NCBI GenBank assembly: GCA_947579665.1
Contig: OX388347.1
Location: 27,086,562-27,150,561, forward strand
Length of the DNA: 64,000 nucleotides
Direction of reading: 5' to 3'
Origin: Sympetrum striolatum
Lineage: Eukaryota > Arthropoda > Insecta > Odonata > Libellulidae
In this document: one piece after another, positions 46,521-59,947 of the stretch
Layout: each line of letters opens with the position of its first letter
Numbering within the stretch: the stretch's first letter is position 1
The notes under the pieces: generated by a model
The model's database searches: none
Told to the model about the DNA's origin: nothing
The model's input: only the letters and a program-made list of their open reading frames with translations
Made by a program: the position numbers and the translations under genes

Positions 46521-49199
46521 CTTTGTGACGCGACATTCCAAACAGTGTAGGGGTTGTGGTTATTTGTCCCTTTGCCAATCGCTTAAACAAATAACAATTA
46601 CAACCAAGCTTATCAAGGTTGACTCTTTTTAGTTCGTCATTATTTGATCTTCATTCACTTTTCCAGTACTTATTTCACCTATACTCCCTTCGTAGGATTT
46701 CATTTTACCAAGTCTTTCATGCTTTGTATTTGAAATGACTTATTTATTAGCTTTATTGGAAATGATTATTCAATTAGTAGTCAATCGTTTAAGTATTATC
46801 ATCAAAATACTGATGAATATAAAAATATAACGGTATTCATTAACTTAAACGTCACTTTAAATACATTTAGATGATTGTATGTAATAAGCATTCTATAAAA
46901 GGTTTATTACATTCATATTGTGTTTATTACATATAGATACATTTCCGTTTCTTAACTCAATCCATTATTTAATGCATAGTGAAAGTATATTGTTGTGAAA
47001 AGTTGTAACAGTACATTTTACGATAATCATCGTCATTTATTTCACAAGTATTTTTTACAATAATGACAAGCTATTTATATTAAATTAATATATTCTACGA
47101 AAATAGCACATTCTTAAAGAAGTTTCCCAATTGATATGATAGCTGGTTATTGCGCTCCTAGTTCTGGTAGTTTAAGTTTGAAAGCGAGGTGTTCTCTGAA
47201 GCTTGCGAGAAAAAAAAATCCTATTACACAATTGAAAGTCAAAGAACTTTTAATGGAAAATTTTACTTATATATTTCTCAGTAAAAGATAACTTATGATA
47301 CAGTGATAATATAAATATCATCAAAGTGACAAAGAAATATTGCTAGATATTTAAGACGAATAGAATTATATTTCACTGCTGGAGATGAGTCTAGAATATG
47401 TAAATGAAACCCATCTTAATAAATTAAATGAACCTTAATATTTATGACTGACTCTTTCTTTTGCTCTGAGATACTGGTGATCATTAATGAATCAACATTC
47501 ACCAACTTCGGGTTTTCCTCATTCCCAATCATCCCTTTTCTATTCATGAAATGCCACATTTAAAATTATTCCTCCCCTCCCCTGGGAAAGCGTGTGGAAG
47601 AGAAGCCCAGGAGTAATCATTGGAGAAAGATAAATGCCTTTCTTCGAGATAAGAAAAGGATTGTCGGATATCGGAAAATTGATCTCGCTCTTTTGTGTGT
47701 GAGACAAAAGAGTCCAATTTGGAAAGATGAAAGAGCCATCAAATTAATCGCATTATCATCATTGCTTGAAATATCCTAGTTATTACTCTAGGCGTGGGCG
47801 ACTTTTGAAGTCATTCCGACATTACGAAGGAGTATTTGAGTTATGGTAAACCGATTAATTTCAGATTCGAGTTGCAACAAACTCTCGCAAGGAGAAGTAG
47901 GAAATTTAATGCTCAGGATTAGAGCCGAAATACCTAGTGTTACGAAGTTTGGCCGAACTAAAATAGAAGGTGTAAACTAACTTAAGCTTTCATTGAATGT
48001 AGGTTGTTCAGTTGCTTTTAAAGTATCACGCGGCAGGTCGAATGCTATTAAAGGGAGGAGATTACAAAAGCAGGAAGAAGTTAGCACCGTATTTTGCAAT
48101 GAATACCCATAACGCGATAAAATTTTCTCTCCTAATATAAAATTCTCTTTATTAAACCCTATCGTCTCCTACGCGATATATTTTATATATAGTTTCAATA
48201 AATGAAAGAATCACTTTCTGTGAAGTTAACTATCTATTAACGGGTTAAAACGTCGAAGTATCATTATAATCTAGTTGCTCTTTCTTACAGAGCATTCACC
48301 GCTGTTATGTGCTCCTAATGAAGGAAATGAAATTAATTCAAATGATAGATCTGGGGATTTTCTTTCTTTAAATGCACAGTTATATATAGATATACTATAA
48401 TCTTGGATTTCAATGTAAATTATAACTGTTATCAATTGAATAAAATGTCACTGAAGGTATTATAATTATAACTTATATCTTTATTATTTATATTTTTATT
48501 AGAATTGTGAATCATTTTAAAACATATTCTTATTTATTTTACATAATTTTTAGCAATTAAATTATCATCACATGCTTACTATCTCTGGTCATATTTACAA
48601 TATTTTTAAAATCTTTCATAGAACTACAAATTATAATCTCGCGTAAGTAGTACTGAAGGAAGTTAACTAATCTTTTTTGATCGTAGATACGGCAATAATA
48701 AACTAGCGCGAATTTGAGAAGTGAAAGATGAATAAATCCGGAAATAAATTTGAAAACTTGAAGACCAGGTGCATCACGCGAGTAGTACTCAAAGTAGCAC
48801 GCGAAGAGATCATTTAGGCATGTGGAGCTATTATTATAATATACTTTTCACTTTACAAAAGCTCTAAATTAAATAAGTGTGAATCTCTTCGCTTAGTTTT
48901 AGCTTTTTGTAAATATTAACATCAAACGCCCAGCATTTACATTATGAAGTAAACATCGAAAGCCAACTATTTTATTTATCTTTGCTGTATGTTCATTTTG
49001 AAATACTTTCAATGTTTAATGTATAGTTTTTCATATTTTAACTATGAATGTGATAAATTTTGTATTAATGCATATTCCGAAACATGTCTACAGAAAATAA
49101 TGTATAAAGAATTCCAAATTTCTAATGTTATTACGAATAGTTCCTCTATCACATGTAATGGTTTATCGTAAACGTAAACTTATTCATTACATCTAATTC
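46521..49199. other. Non-coding AT-rich region, nothing recognised
   Basis: No convincing feature. Confidence 0.5.
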
Positions 49200-50010
49200 A
49201 TATATTCGCTGTTCCCATTCCAGACTAGAGGCGGTAAACCTGCCTTTAACGGGTCATAACAGCATAATAAGTATTCTACTGCGGCATTTTCGTAATTTCT
49301 CGCCACGAAAGCACATACTCAAACAAATTTGTTTCGAAGCCTCTTTAATTACATCTAATTAAAATAAAAGAGAGAGAAAGCAGGTTTTCTTACCAATTAA
49401 AATCATTTTCCTTCACACACAGTTTGGAGGTAAAACTATTCGAATGTAGGCAGTGCGCCAATCAGGAACAGCCTGATAAATCTGTTGGGGCCCAAAACTA
49501 CTAAAGCTTCCTTATTCTACACAAAGTTTCATGGGACTTTCAGAATTTTCAAGTTTTCTCACTCATTTCTAGCCATTATCACCTGGCGACTGAAGAAGTA
49601 ATTATTAATCAAGAAAGATCACGTAATTGGTGAGCGGCAAGTCGGCCGAATCTGCTTCGGCATGCATTAATATTTCACCAGTTTATTTTTGGGCCCGAAA
49701 ACAAAACGATGAAGACATAAACTTCAGCAGAAAAGCCGCATTCAATGAGTGAAGTTTCTTCTCTTCGCTTGGCAAACTTGGCCTTCTTAAATTTTTCATC
49801 TCTTCTCGTTTTTCCTTCTCACTGCGCGCATTCTTCGCATCCTCCGCTATCTCTCCCAACACCTCACTTCCTCCTCATACGCCTCCTTGCATATCTCTCC
49901 CTCAGCCCTCAAATAGCCCCCTTCATATCCGTTGCGTCACACCCCTTTCACAACACGCACCAACACAATCTCTTGTTTGTCCGAAAATAGAGTTTCGGCG
50001 GTGTTTTCCT
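49200..50010. other. GC-richer block with pyrimidine-rich core
   Basis: Composition rises at 49200-49330 and again at 49560-49990. The plus strand is C/T-rich from 49750 to 49930 and opens an 81-codon frame of low-complexity S/P/L character. No gene called. Confidence 0.3.
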
Positions 50011-51539
50011 CTCTCTAAGTAAAAGAGGGATTAAAATGCTTAAGCGGATTTCCAACGGGAATCCTTTATCTGTGGTAGCGTTATCCTCGTCTCTGTCTCA
50101 TAGCACTGTTGCTTTTCCCGATGTTTAAATGAAATTCGGAATGCTTTGCTATGGATCACGCACCAAAATAATTCAGTCAGTTTCAAGGAAGTGATGCAAC
50201 TCGATTAGTAGGCAACGTGTGATGATAAACATATCCTCACATTGTGTAGAAGGAATTGAGCTTTGCTTACCCAACCCCAGGTGTGGAGAAAGTGACAAGT
50301 AGCTACAGGCTGGTCTTATTGATGGCTAGCATAGTATCACTCTCTCTCCCATTGAGGTAATTATTTTTATAACGAAACCTGGGGAGAGAAAAATCTTACG
50401 ATGCCATTGACATCATATGCATTTTTTTCCTTCTGAGCTACTTTACTCGTATGTCACTTCTTAACAATGTTTACCTTGTGCTTTTCGTTTATTTGTTATC
50501 ACATAATTCACCAACAATTAAAATATTATTATTTAGGTATGCACGTTACATTCATAATTGGGAATGTAAAATAAAATTGTTTCCAATCACTTAGAATACC
50601 TGTATAGATGAGTCAGTACTGTAACTATCCATAGTATTTACCAAAAATTTAATTCACTAATGGCAAAGAATATGAAAAACTCCTTAATATTTGAAATAGT
50701 ATTTTGAATGAGTTGCAAACATACGTTGCTCAATGTTCATGAGTGGGCTGTTAACAGCAGAGTTTCAGGTATCTCCTTATAATTTTTTATATCATTCCAA
50801 GATGGGTATTTATTAAAGGAATCAGAAAAATAGCGATAATAGCTCCTTAATTCGTTTCATCAGGTAGGCAACATTTCGCGGAAGCTAGTAGATCTATCCC
50901 CCATGTTGGTCATATTCCCACTAAAATTCTAATCTGTACGTTTTCTATTATGAGGGATGATTTTTATGTGCTCAAATAAAATTCCTATGTCATATATTTT
51001 TTAAGATCTAGAGTGCTTAAATGTTTTTTTTTTTGAGATTTGCATAATGGTTGATTCACTGCTCTGAATGATATGTACTTCTCGATCATCTAGTTATACA
51101 TATGAGGTTCAACTAGCAAACTATCAAACATAAATGAAGTTAAGCCTTTACTTGTATTAACTATCAAAATCGAAAGTTTTTGTTAAATTTTCCAATTCGT
51201 TGAGAGGGCCAGATCAAGTGTAACTATAATTGAGTTATTTCATTCTAGATTTATTTAAATGTTTCAGAAATATTTTTTGAAATAATGGAGATAAGTTTTG
51301 ATGATTATCTTATATACATTTTTGTACAGATTATATTTACCTAGTTTAAATAGTTTTGAATACGAATGCGAAAACTTTAGATTTGAGCAATTTTAGGGTC
51401 CATGTTATGGATGATCGATAATTAGCCAAGTACGTAACAAAGTCGTCGTCAAATCTTCAGATTAAAACCCATAAATTACTAAATTGTACTATTGTTACTT
51501 CTCAAACTTATGTTTGGGCGATTAACTCTTTCCTAGATG
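50011..51539. other. Non-coding AT-rich region, nothing recognised
   Basis: No supported feature; one poly-T run near 51023-51034. Confidence 0.5.
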
Positions 51540-52090
51540 ATTTTACTTCCTGGTTCCGGAAAAACATCCATTATTATCAACGTGTTAGGGAAAATACAAG
51601 ACCATCCATCTGTTTATCCACTGAACATGATGGAAGTTGGTTGTACTGGAAAATTTCCTCGAAGAAAAATGGCCCGTACAAATTTTGCGCACAGGGAAGT
51701 CGCGAACGCGTACACGGGTCTCCATTTTTCATTGGCGTGCGTGTGCGGATAAGATCCCGTCGGCCCACTTAGAGTGATGAATTTTCTATCTCGTGTTTTC
51801 TCCTCCATTCTCTCTCCTTTATCTGCCTTCTTTATGGGCTCTCCGTTTTCTTCTCCGACTGTCGTTTTTCTGCCCATCAGAATACCATGAATTAACCATC
51901 GATTTGTTTTCTATTTCTCATAAATATTCATAAGCAGCGCTCCGGCACCGTTTTGATTGGCAGCGCTTCATTTATCTTTTCCATCCTCAAACAATTTTCT
52001 CCGCCGCTATCTCCGACCTATGTTGCGATCCTCTCTCTCCGGGATCTTCCATTTTATCCTTCTTCTTTTTGTTCCCGGAACGTTCAGTCT
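51540..52090. other. GC-richer, pyrimidine-rich block
   Basis: Open frames of 63-87 codons on both strands overlap one another and have no recognisable domain. The plus strand is C/T-rich from 51780 to about 52080. Confidence 0.3.
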
Positions 52091-52697
52091 ATTTCATCTC
52101 TTTAATACTCAGATCCTCTGAGAATATCGGTGGGCAAATCTCGCATGGAAGCGTATCAGAACCCAAGTTCGTTAAAAAAGAGGGAATTCGACGTTGGTAC
52201 AAAGGTAATGTAAATAAGGAATTACTGTTAACGCGATTTAGGTGATCCGAGAAAATTGCCTGCAACTTCAATTTTGACTGAATTGATTGTAGAACGGGCA
52301 TCTACATATTCAATAATCTCTGGTTTGATCAGAGATGATGAACGTATTACGAATTCTGTGGACTTTTAAAGCTATGAATATTCGGTTCCTCGCTGTTCTA
52401 TTATCTGGTGCAATCCTCAATTCAACAGACATAGAAGGTTTTGGCGAGACCCATTACTTTCTCGATGTCTGTTATTCTTAGAAATCTTGCCCAAGAAAAT
52501 TCCTTTAGATGTTACCAAGATAATTCCAAACTATTATCAGTGGTTTTTAGGGTCCATGTTATTGATTTTCCTATAGAAGAAAATGCTTACGTCTTTTTGC
52601 GACATTGCGACAATGCGGCATTTTAAAACGCATAAATAATTAATTCTCAGCTTTTAATGCTATTTTATGCCTTTTTATACTAATTTATAATTATAAT
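52091..52697. other. Non-coding spacer, nothing recognised
   Basis: AT-rich sequence leading into the minisatellite; no coding sequence recognised. Confidence 0.5.
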
Positions 52698-52774
52698 ATA
52701 CTTATTTTATACTTATTTTATACTTATTTTATACTTATTTTATACTTTTTTTATACTTATTTTATACTTATTTT
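52698..52774 (+). repeat. 11-base minisatellite, seven units
   Basis: Seven tandem units of ATACTTATTTT run without interruption; the fifth (52742-52752) has one A-to-T change. Degenerate related sequence extends on both sides to roughly 52670 and 52812. Confidence 0.95.
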
Positions 52775-53639
52775 ATACTAATATATAATTATATATACTA
52801 ATTTTATACTATAATTTTTACTTGTTTATTCCATAAAACAAAAACCTATCCTCCCTCTTGGATAACTGGTTTTGCATAAAACTAGCCAACGATTTTACAT
52901 TGAATACATCGAAATTCGATAGTTTTTTTTTCAAATTACGGTCCACCCAGTTCTTCCATTCCGCGACAAAGTTTCGCTAATGAAAGCGGAGATTCAAAAG
53001 AAAACAAGAAGACTAAGAAGCCCTCTTCGCCTAGTTCGATTACATTAACTACCCAATCTTAATTCGAATTCCGAATGGAACACAGCAGGAATACTACTTC
53101 GCTGCATTCGAGCTAATTTTCGACGTATTGTGCTCTGGAGATGTTCCCTTTGTCCGTCCGTTGAAAGGGTGGAATTCTTCTCATTTTCGAGTCAATGTAC
53201 TTGTGCACGCCGCGCATGCAAATGTGTGCAAGCTTTGAGACGTGAGATTAGATCCACAGCTTAAGTGACGTCCACATTATGTATTGATCTTTCATTCCCG
53301 GAGAGCGATCGGATCGTGTCTCGCGGAGTGTGGTGGGAAAATGCCTTCTCATGAGATGACATTCTTTAAAAGCCGTACGAGTGAGTTTCACCGCGAAAAA
53401 TATAGTCGATTTTAACGCTGACGCTATAAGGGGCGTGTTAAGGAGATTTGCTATCTTATACGTATTTTGTCTGTTTTTTACTAAATGAGGACAAGATTGA
53501 GGGAAGCAGATGCAGCCCTGAGAGCCAGGTGTATTTTTGTACACATTTTTTGCCGTATTAGGCTTTGTTATACTTTGTACAACCTCAAATGAATAAAACA
53601 GACTCAGGTTTCACTTCGTGGTATTCATAAATACAAAAC
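52775..53639. other. Non-coding region with a GC-richer patch
   Basis: The 52980-53520 part is GC-richer and carries an ATGCAAAT octamer at 53216-53223. A minus-strand 98-codon frame (53248-53544) has no recognisable domain. Confidence 0.4.
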
Positions 53640-53721
53640 GGCTTCATGATAAAATACTTTTACTTTTGGTCGTGTTTGTAATTTTTATTGTGGTGTAGTA
53701 AAAGTATTTTATCATGAAACC
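53640..53721. repeat. Inverted repeat, 25-base arms with one mismatch
   Basis: The left arm 53640-53664 (TTCATGATAAAATACTTTTA and flanks) is the reverse complement of 53697-53721 except for one base; the inner 22 bases are perfect. The 32-base loop is T-rich. Outward both arms end in GAAGCC or GAAACC. Confidence 0.85.
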
Positions 53722-55799
53722 TCTAATGAGTTTGTAAATAAACACACAAAGAGTTCCACTTAGCAATTGCAGGTTCCTCTATAAGTATACTACAAGGCAA
53801 CATATGTTACAAATAAGCTACAAGGCAGCTCTCAAAAATAACATTAGAATGTAAATATGAAAATAAGGAGTTAAATTTTTTTATCATTGAAGGTTATCAA
53901 TGTAGAAAAAAAGAGACGCATATATCACAGAAGGGTAGCATGTTTAACCAAATATAGAAAATCGGCACATTACAAAGCAAACTAGGAAGAACATTTTACT
54001 CGTGTTACTGCTGGGTGAATTATGCAGTGATCTACTGGGTACATTAACAAGAGAGTGAATCGTAAGAAGATCGCGGACAAGCTGTTGAAGCTAAATCAGG
54101 CAAACGAGTCGAATCTTCAAACATCAGATGAAAAAGAAGGGTATGGCTCGAAGAAGAATAAAACAATGAGCAATAAACAAAAATTAGAAAATCTTAAAGC
54201 AGTATCAATCTCTTTAAAGGCACGTATCATTCTAGATCAATGAAGAATTTCTGTTCTGGGAATTGTAGGCCTCATAGCGGTGAAGAATTGTAGCCATTCA
54301 TTACAATTTGATATTTATTATCTCGAAAGTTCATTTAATAGATCCTCTATCTACCGAAGAACGAATCGCATGTATATGTTTACTTTAGAAGTACGAGTTA
54401 AAATTTGTCCGATAGATTAAATAAGGAAATACTTATGTAATGAAATTTAAATACTTGTGCCTTAATCTCAATAGCATTCGATGACTTTTGTGAAGCAGTT
54501 TTATTTTGGTTGAAACTCAGTTGCATCTATTGCAGGAGTAGATCGTTTTATTAGATGAACAGAACTTAGAAATAGGAAACATTCCGCAACACATTTTTTT
54601 AAGAAATGACCGAATCCATTTATATCTTAACCCATTAACCCATTCTAAAATTCAACTCCTTTTCTAGTCTCATCATTATGTCCATGTTTCACTTGAATCT
54701 CATTCAGCGCCACCATTCTAATATTCATATGTACTTCATTAGTCGTAATTGTAGGCTTACACTCATTATCAATAAAAATTATTATACTTCTACTTTCACT
54801 AGATATATATGAGTATTATAATATAAGATATACGAGAGAGATAATATGATATATTAGAATGATCCACACAGAAAAGAAGAGAATACGTGCGTAATTCTAG
54901 TAATGAATATACTCTTGTGTGAAATGATTCAGAAAAAAATGCCAAATATCCTACAGAATTAGTAAATTTAAGGTAGCATTGATTCTAAAATTCGCAGTTG
55001 ATAAACGAACATTGCGTCAATAGCTCAATTACTACTGACAGTGAATACATCAAGCGATAAATAATGAAATCACTGATACGCCCGAATGAACATTGGAAAG
55101 TGTCATCAGATGGGGAAGAGAGTTCGTGTTTCCCTTAATAATGAATCAATCACATTCAAATTTATGGAAGAGAGGTGTTTAAATTCTAACAATTAGTTAT
55201 TTAAATTGATTTTGTCTTTCGTCTATCACCAGAAAAAAATTGGTATGATTTGATAAGCTCTTTAAAAATTTTGAAACAGGAATCACCTCCTTTACCCTCG
55301 GATTACATCCTCAAGGAATATTGTTCTATTTTAATGTAATAGCACAGCAGATTACTCATTCTCTTCTAGTTAATGAAATCTATTCTCATTAACTGCTCTC
55401 TTTACATCCCTCTGAGAGAAACTTTGTAGCGAATTTGAATGGTAAATAAAGTAGAGAAAAGTGGTATGCTTCGAAGAGAAAAGTGTAAAAATATGAAGCC
55501 GGACTCATAATTACCTGTTAACAATTTTGCCCTATTTAAAGTTAAAATTCAAAATTTAATGAACTCATCTTAGTTACATTTCATAAAGAGGGTTCTAAGA
55601 GGAATCAAGGAACAAGAAACCAATGTAAAAAATCACGAGTTTATTATGAAAAAGGAGAATACTCGAGAGCTCTTTTAGTAGCTGTATAGAATCATAGATA
55701 TATCTCTTATAGTTCAAGAAATTCTCTATACAGTGAGCACAATTTTTCCAAGATTGTATTGGTATTTTTCTGTCTCTCCGTAATTACGAAAGTGGTCCT
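53722..55799. other. Non-coding AT-rich region, one lysine-rich short frame
   Basis: A plus-strand frame of about 70 codons ends at 54243 and encodes a lysine- and asparagine-rich peptide (KKIADKLLKLNQANESN ...). It lacks an ATG near its start and any known domain, and the region is A-rich, so it is not called a gene. Confidence 0.4.
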
Positions 55800-56420
55800 T
55801 AATACTAATTAGATAGAGCTTTTATCTGCATTGGCGCTCAAGAACATCGGGAAAAAAGTTTCGCTCTCATTCTTGCGAAGCTATCTAGGAAACTTAGTTT
55901 ACGGAGAATCGTTTATAAAGGTACTCTAGGTAATAAAGGTTGAAGAGAGGAGAAAGAGAGAGTAATGAACTATCGATGACGTAATTATCGAGGAGCGCGG
56001 CATAAAATTTCCGATAACTTTTATGGATGGGATGCGATGGCGTATCGGTGATATCGGAAATTATCTTTAGAAGCCAATTAATTAGGAGATGAAAGCGATG
56101 AGGTCGAGCGAAATGGAGCGGATGGATTGGGTCTTCGGAGGAAAAGGTCCAGTGTTGGCTTTTAGGGTGTGGTTTGGCTGATCGTTTAGGGGCGATGGCA
56201 TGTCGGGATACTGACGGAGCGGCTTTAGCGAAAGGGATATCACCTAATGCCTTTGGAGATATCGCAGGAGATGGAATGTCACGGCTTTCATATTACGAGA
56301 GAAAATTCACTTGCCTTGTTCTCCGTCGATGTGTATAGACGCGGGGGACTGAAATCTCTTTCGCAGCACATGTAAGGACGCATGCGGTGAGGGCAATCGA
56401 GACCTTGTAAGGCTTAGGCT
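55800..56420. other. GC-richer, purine-rich block
   Basis: G-rich on the plus strand, unlike the C/T-rich blocks elsewhere, with a GAGAGGAGAAAGAGAGAG run at about 55946-55963 that would suit GAGA-factor binding. No gene recognised. Confidence 0.3.
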
Positions 56421-58559
56421 CATAGAAATGAAGTTGCCTCGTTATGCTAAAAATGTTTATTTTTATGTTTCGACCAATTGTTTTAGAAATCATTTTCATT
56501 TCGTCGAAAGTAAGTTTTTATTTAGGGTTGTAACGAATTTTAACGGTATAGATTGTACTTGTTTATTGAAAGTATTACCAAGAAGATTCCACATTCTAAA
56601 TCCATTGAAAATGTGTCCAGAGAACTATCATGGAATATGCCTCGATATTAGAACTAATTTATTTCTTAGGTACGTACATACATATGTTGCAGTATATGTT
56701 TTAAATGACAGGCACCATTCATGAAACTATAGCTAGAAAAAGAAGCCCTTTGTATTTTACTCTGATAATTTTGAAATTGAATGAATTGTTCTTGCTCAAG
56801 TGATACGTGTAAAAGTTTACGTTTGAGCTAACACACTTTGCTTTACAACATTATAAAACATGTATTAACTACAAAATTTCAAAGAAGAAATTTGATGTAA
56901 ATTTAAATAAATATCGTTAATTCTCTAGTTCTTCGAGGAGAATGAAATCTTATGATGAATTTCTATCCCTCAAAATACTTGAAATTCTTTCCTCATTTTT
57001 CATCATAAATGGTTTTTCTAGTCATATCTCATCTTAAAATCGGAAAATGAGAAAAAAATCCCCGAAATGGAATTTTTATTCCATAAGACATCTGAAAGCT
57101 GAGTCCACTTCGGTTTTCTGCTCCCTTGGAAAATCTTTCATTTTTTGCGGCGTCGGAGAAATGTGCTTGCTAAGGAAACGTGCCCGCAACTTGGCGGTGC
57201 CTGCTCAACTTATGCTCGCTAGTTGAGAATGGATAAGCGACTCTCTTCGAGTAAGTCTTGGTACCTAACAAGAAATCCTTTGAAATAGTGCCCGTCACTT
57301 CCTCCCTTCGACGTAACGGTGTTTGTTGGAACTCACAGTCTTCTAAGAGCCATAGTGCAGTACAATGTTTTTCCTGTGCTCTTTTCATTGGAATACTCAA
57401 AGTATAGAGGCGGTATATCGTAGATACGCACTATAAAGCTAAATATAAGAAATCAAGCGACTCTAGAAAATATCAGAATTTGAATCAAAACATAATGCAT
57501 TCAAATTTATTAGGAATGGCTACGTAATTTAATTTGCCTAGATCCATGATGCAAGGATGAAAAATTGCATTTCATGATTTGAAGAATTCTGGGGAAAAAT
57601 AATTTTCTAAGATTTTATTCAGCTAAATAATCTTAAATAGAAGTGGAACCCGCTTACCCAAATGTTTTCTGGTTGAAACATGGAGAGATATAACGATAGC
57701 TACTAAAAATATTTTCACGTTTGAATGTTTATTTTCCATGTTCGCTGGTGAGTAGGTTATATAAAGTGAATTATATTCATTCATCATATCATCAGCAAAA
57801 TTTATTTTTAAATCCTAACCTTTGAAGAAAATGTTGCATGTGGTGTCATGTTCGAAAAGCAAGAATGTAATTTTAGACTGCATTTGACGTGTTATACCAG
57901 TGATTCCAATAATTGATTTTTATAGAATGGAGAACTTATAGAATGTAATCAGGAATGATCTTTTTTATTAAACGTAGTTAAAATATTACATGTTTTTTCT
58001 ATGGAGAGTCCATGGGTAACTGCGCTGGAAATACTACAGCTTGTCGAATAAACAGTTCCATATTCTTGTGTTTTATTTATTTTATTCTCGTTGGTCACCA
58101 AATCGCCGACCCACCCTCATTGATGTAGCCTGTAAATTACTTAATAATATTTATTAGCTAAGGAGTAATTGCGTTTTATGGCAAATCGCATGTTATACTA
58201 GTGAGGCTAGAACCTCCTTTCGATCTAACGAATTTAAAGTACGATATATTTACAGTAATAACAAAATGAGCAACTGCAGTAGAGGGGTTAGGTATAGAAA
58301 GAAAATGCCACCTGGATAAGTAGTATAAAGGAAAATGAAACAACAATAAGCGAATTTTAGATATCTATTAACATTTTATCTATTTTATCAGAAAATTACG
58401 TTTGATGACGATAAAAATGTGCAGTAATCGAATGCATTATATGTAATAATAAGGAAAATATAATACTAGAAATCGCTATAACTTGCTGTGTAATGTTGTG
58501 AAATTGTTGTGAAATGTAATCTCTTTATGGTATTCATAAGATAGTTACGAGAGATTGTG
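56421..58559. other. Non-coding region, nothing recognised
   Basis: AT-rich apart from a GC-richer patch at 57100-57400 with a 76-codon minus-strand frame lacking domains. Confidence 0.45.
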
Positions 58560-59420
58560 ACGGAGAAGTTGTTTCAGCGGAATCGAAGAAGGGCAGGGGA
58601 CAGATCATGAGAGTTGTATTGCAAACAAGTTACGCGGAAGTCATTGACAAATGATATCTCAAAGCACATATTTGTTTCGGCGCAGGAATAATCGATTAGA
58701 TTTGTAATTTAAATCTCATCTCTTCTCCGCTCGAAATCAGTCTCCTGTTTGAATGATTTGATACTCAATCTACTGTGTAATCTGCGCGAGAGCCCTCTGA
58801 TATCGAGTTACGATCGCTCAGCCGTTTTGGTCGCCGAAAGAGACGCCACTCCCGTATTAAGCCCAAAGCCAATTATTCAAACCAAATCTGTCAGGCGCCA
58901 ATTAAATTCGCGAGGGAAATCAAGTTAGGGCTGGAAACATTGTTTCCGCTTTCTGTAATTGTGTCACCCGACTTTCATCTGCCCAAACGGCACTCATATC
59001 TTCCCCTTTCGTTTCCTATTAATCAAAGGATTCGATCCGGAAAATTAAACGATTTTTAATGCCCTTCAATCCTCGCCTCCCGGGCTATTATTTTCGTCCG
59101 CCGACTCGAAAAAATGTCCTCCGACGCGACTGGAAATTCAAGAGATGTCGCCAGATTGGAAGATTAGCGGCTTTGATTAGTTTTTCGACTCGGAAGGATG
59201 GATTTCGGTGGACTGCTTTTTCGCCCCTAATGTTTAAATCCATCCGTCGATCGTGACCTATTTCCGTATTGTTCAGGCGAGAAATTCTTCAGAATCAGGT
59301 TAGCTCTTTAAGCTTCGTTAGCGGTGAATTCCTTCCAAAACTAATGGATTCCGTATTGGGTATTTTATAGGACACGATATCCGGCATATATTTCACCGTT
59401 AATGTAATTTAGGTCAGGTT
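58560..59420. other. GC-richer block, possible regulatory DNA
   Basis: From 58780 to 59300 the sequence mixes homeodomain-type cores (CCAATTA, TTAATC), a TCF-like ATCAAAGGA at 59024-59032 and several CpG sites. A 65-codon frame at 59059-59256 has no known domain. Regulatory function is inferred only from composition and common short motifs. Confidence 0.25.
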
Positions 59421-59947
59421 TATTTACACTTTGTTGAATCTTTACTCTATAAACGATTTGAAACAAATAAAAAGGTAGCACGTAAATTCTGGCCGCGCAT
59501 ATTTTAGTAAACATTCGTTGTTATAATCTAGCCATGTTTAGCTATTGGCACTAATTAAGCACAGCAGTTATTGTTGTAATAAATGTATGCTTTTGGTGGC
59601 TGATATATCCAGCTATTGAGGGCTTCGTAGGTCTTGTAGAAGAAATCTAATCTTCCGTAATATAAAGGATGTAATATCAGCTATATTTGAATACTCATAA
59701 TACATATTATTACATATTGTATTCATGTTGATAGGACAATAATATTACCATAGTATTTTAATTAATTCAAGTGTTCCCTCACCGAAATAAATTGTGTAAA
59801 ATTTCCCCTCGTATTAAAATATATAGTTTCTTCGGACATTATCTCCTAATTATTACACAAAAAGTTTTTTCTAAAGAAAGGGTGAATATCTTAAAATATT
59901 AATTCTCTTGTTGCTTCAATTGAATCTTATCTGTATTTAAAGAATGA
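59421..59947. other. Non-coding AT-rich spacer, nothing recognised
   Basis: No feature supported. Confidence 0.5.

Noticed and set aside
52698..52774. CRISPR array
   Set aside because: The 11-base units are contiguous without unique spacers and the DNA is eukaryotic.
54026..54243. Lysine-rich open frame of about 70 codons
   Set aside because: No ATG at the start, low-complexity composition in A-rich DNA, no known family.
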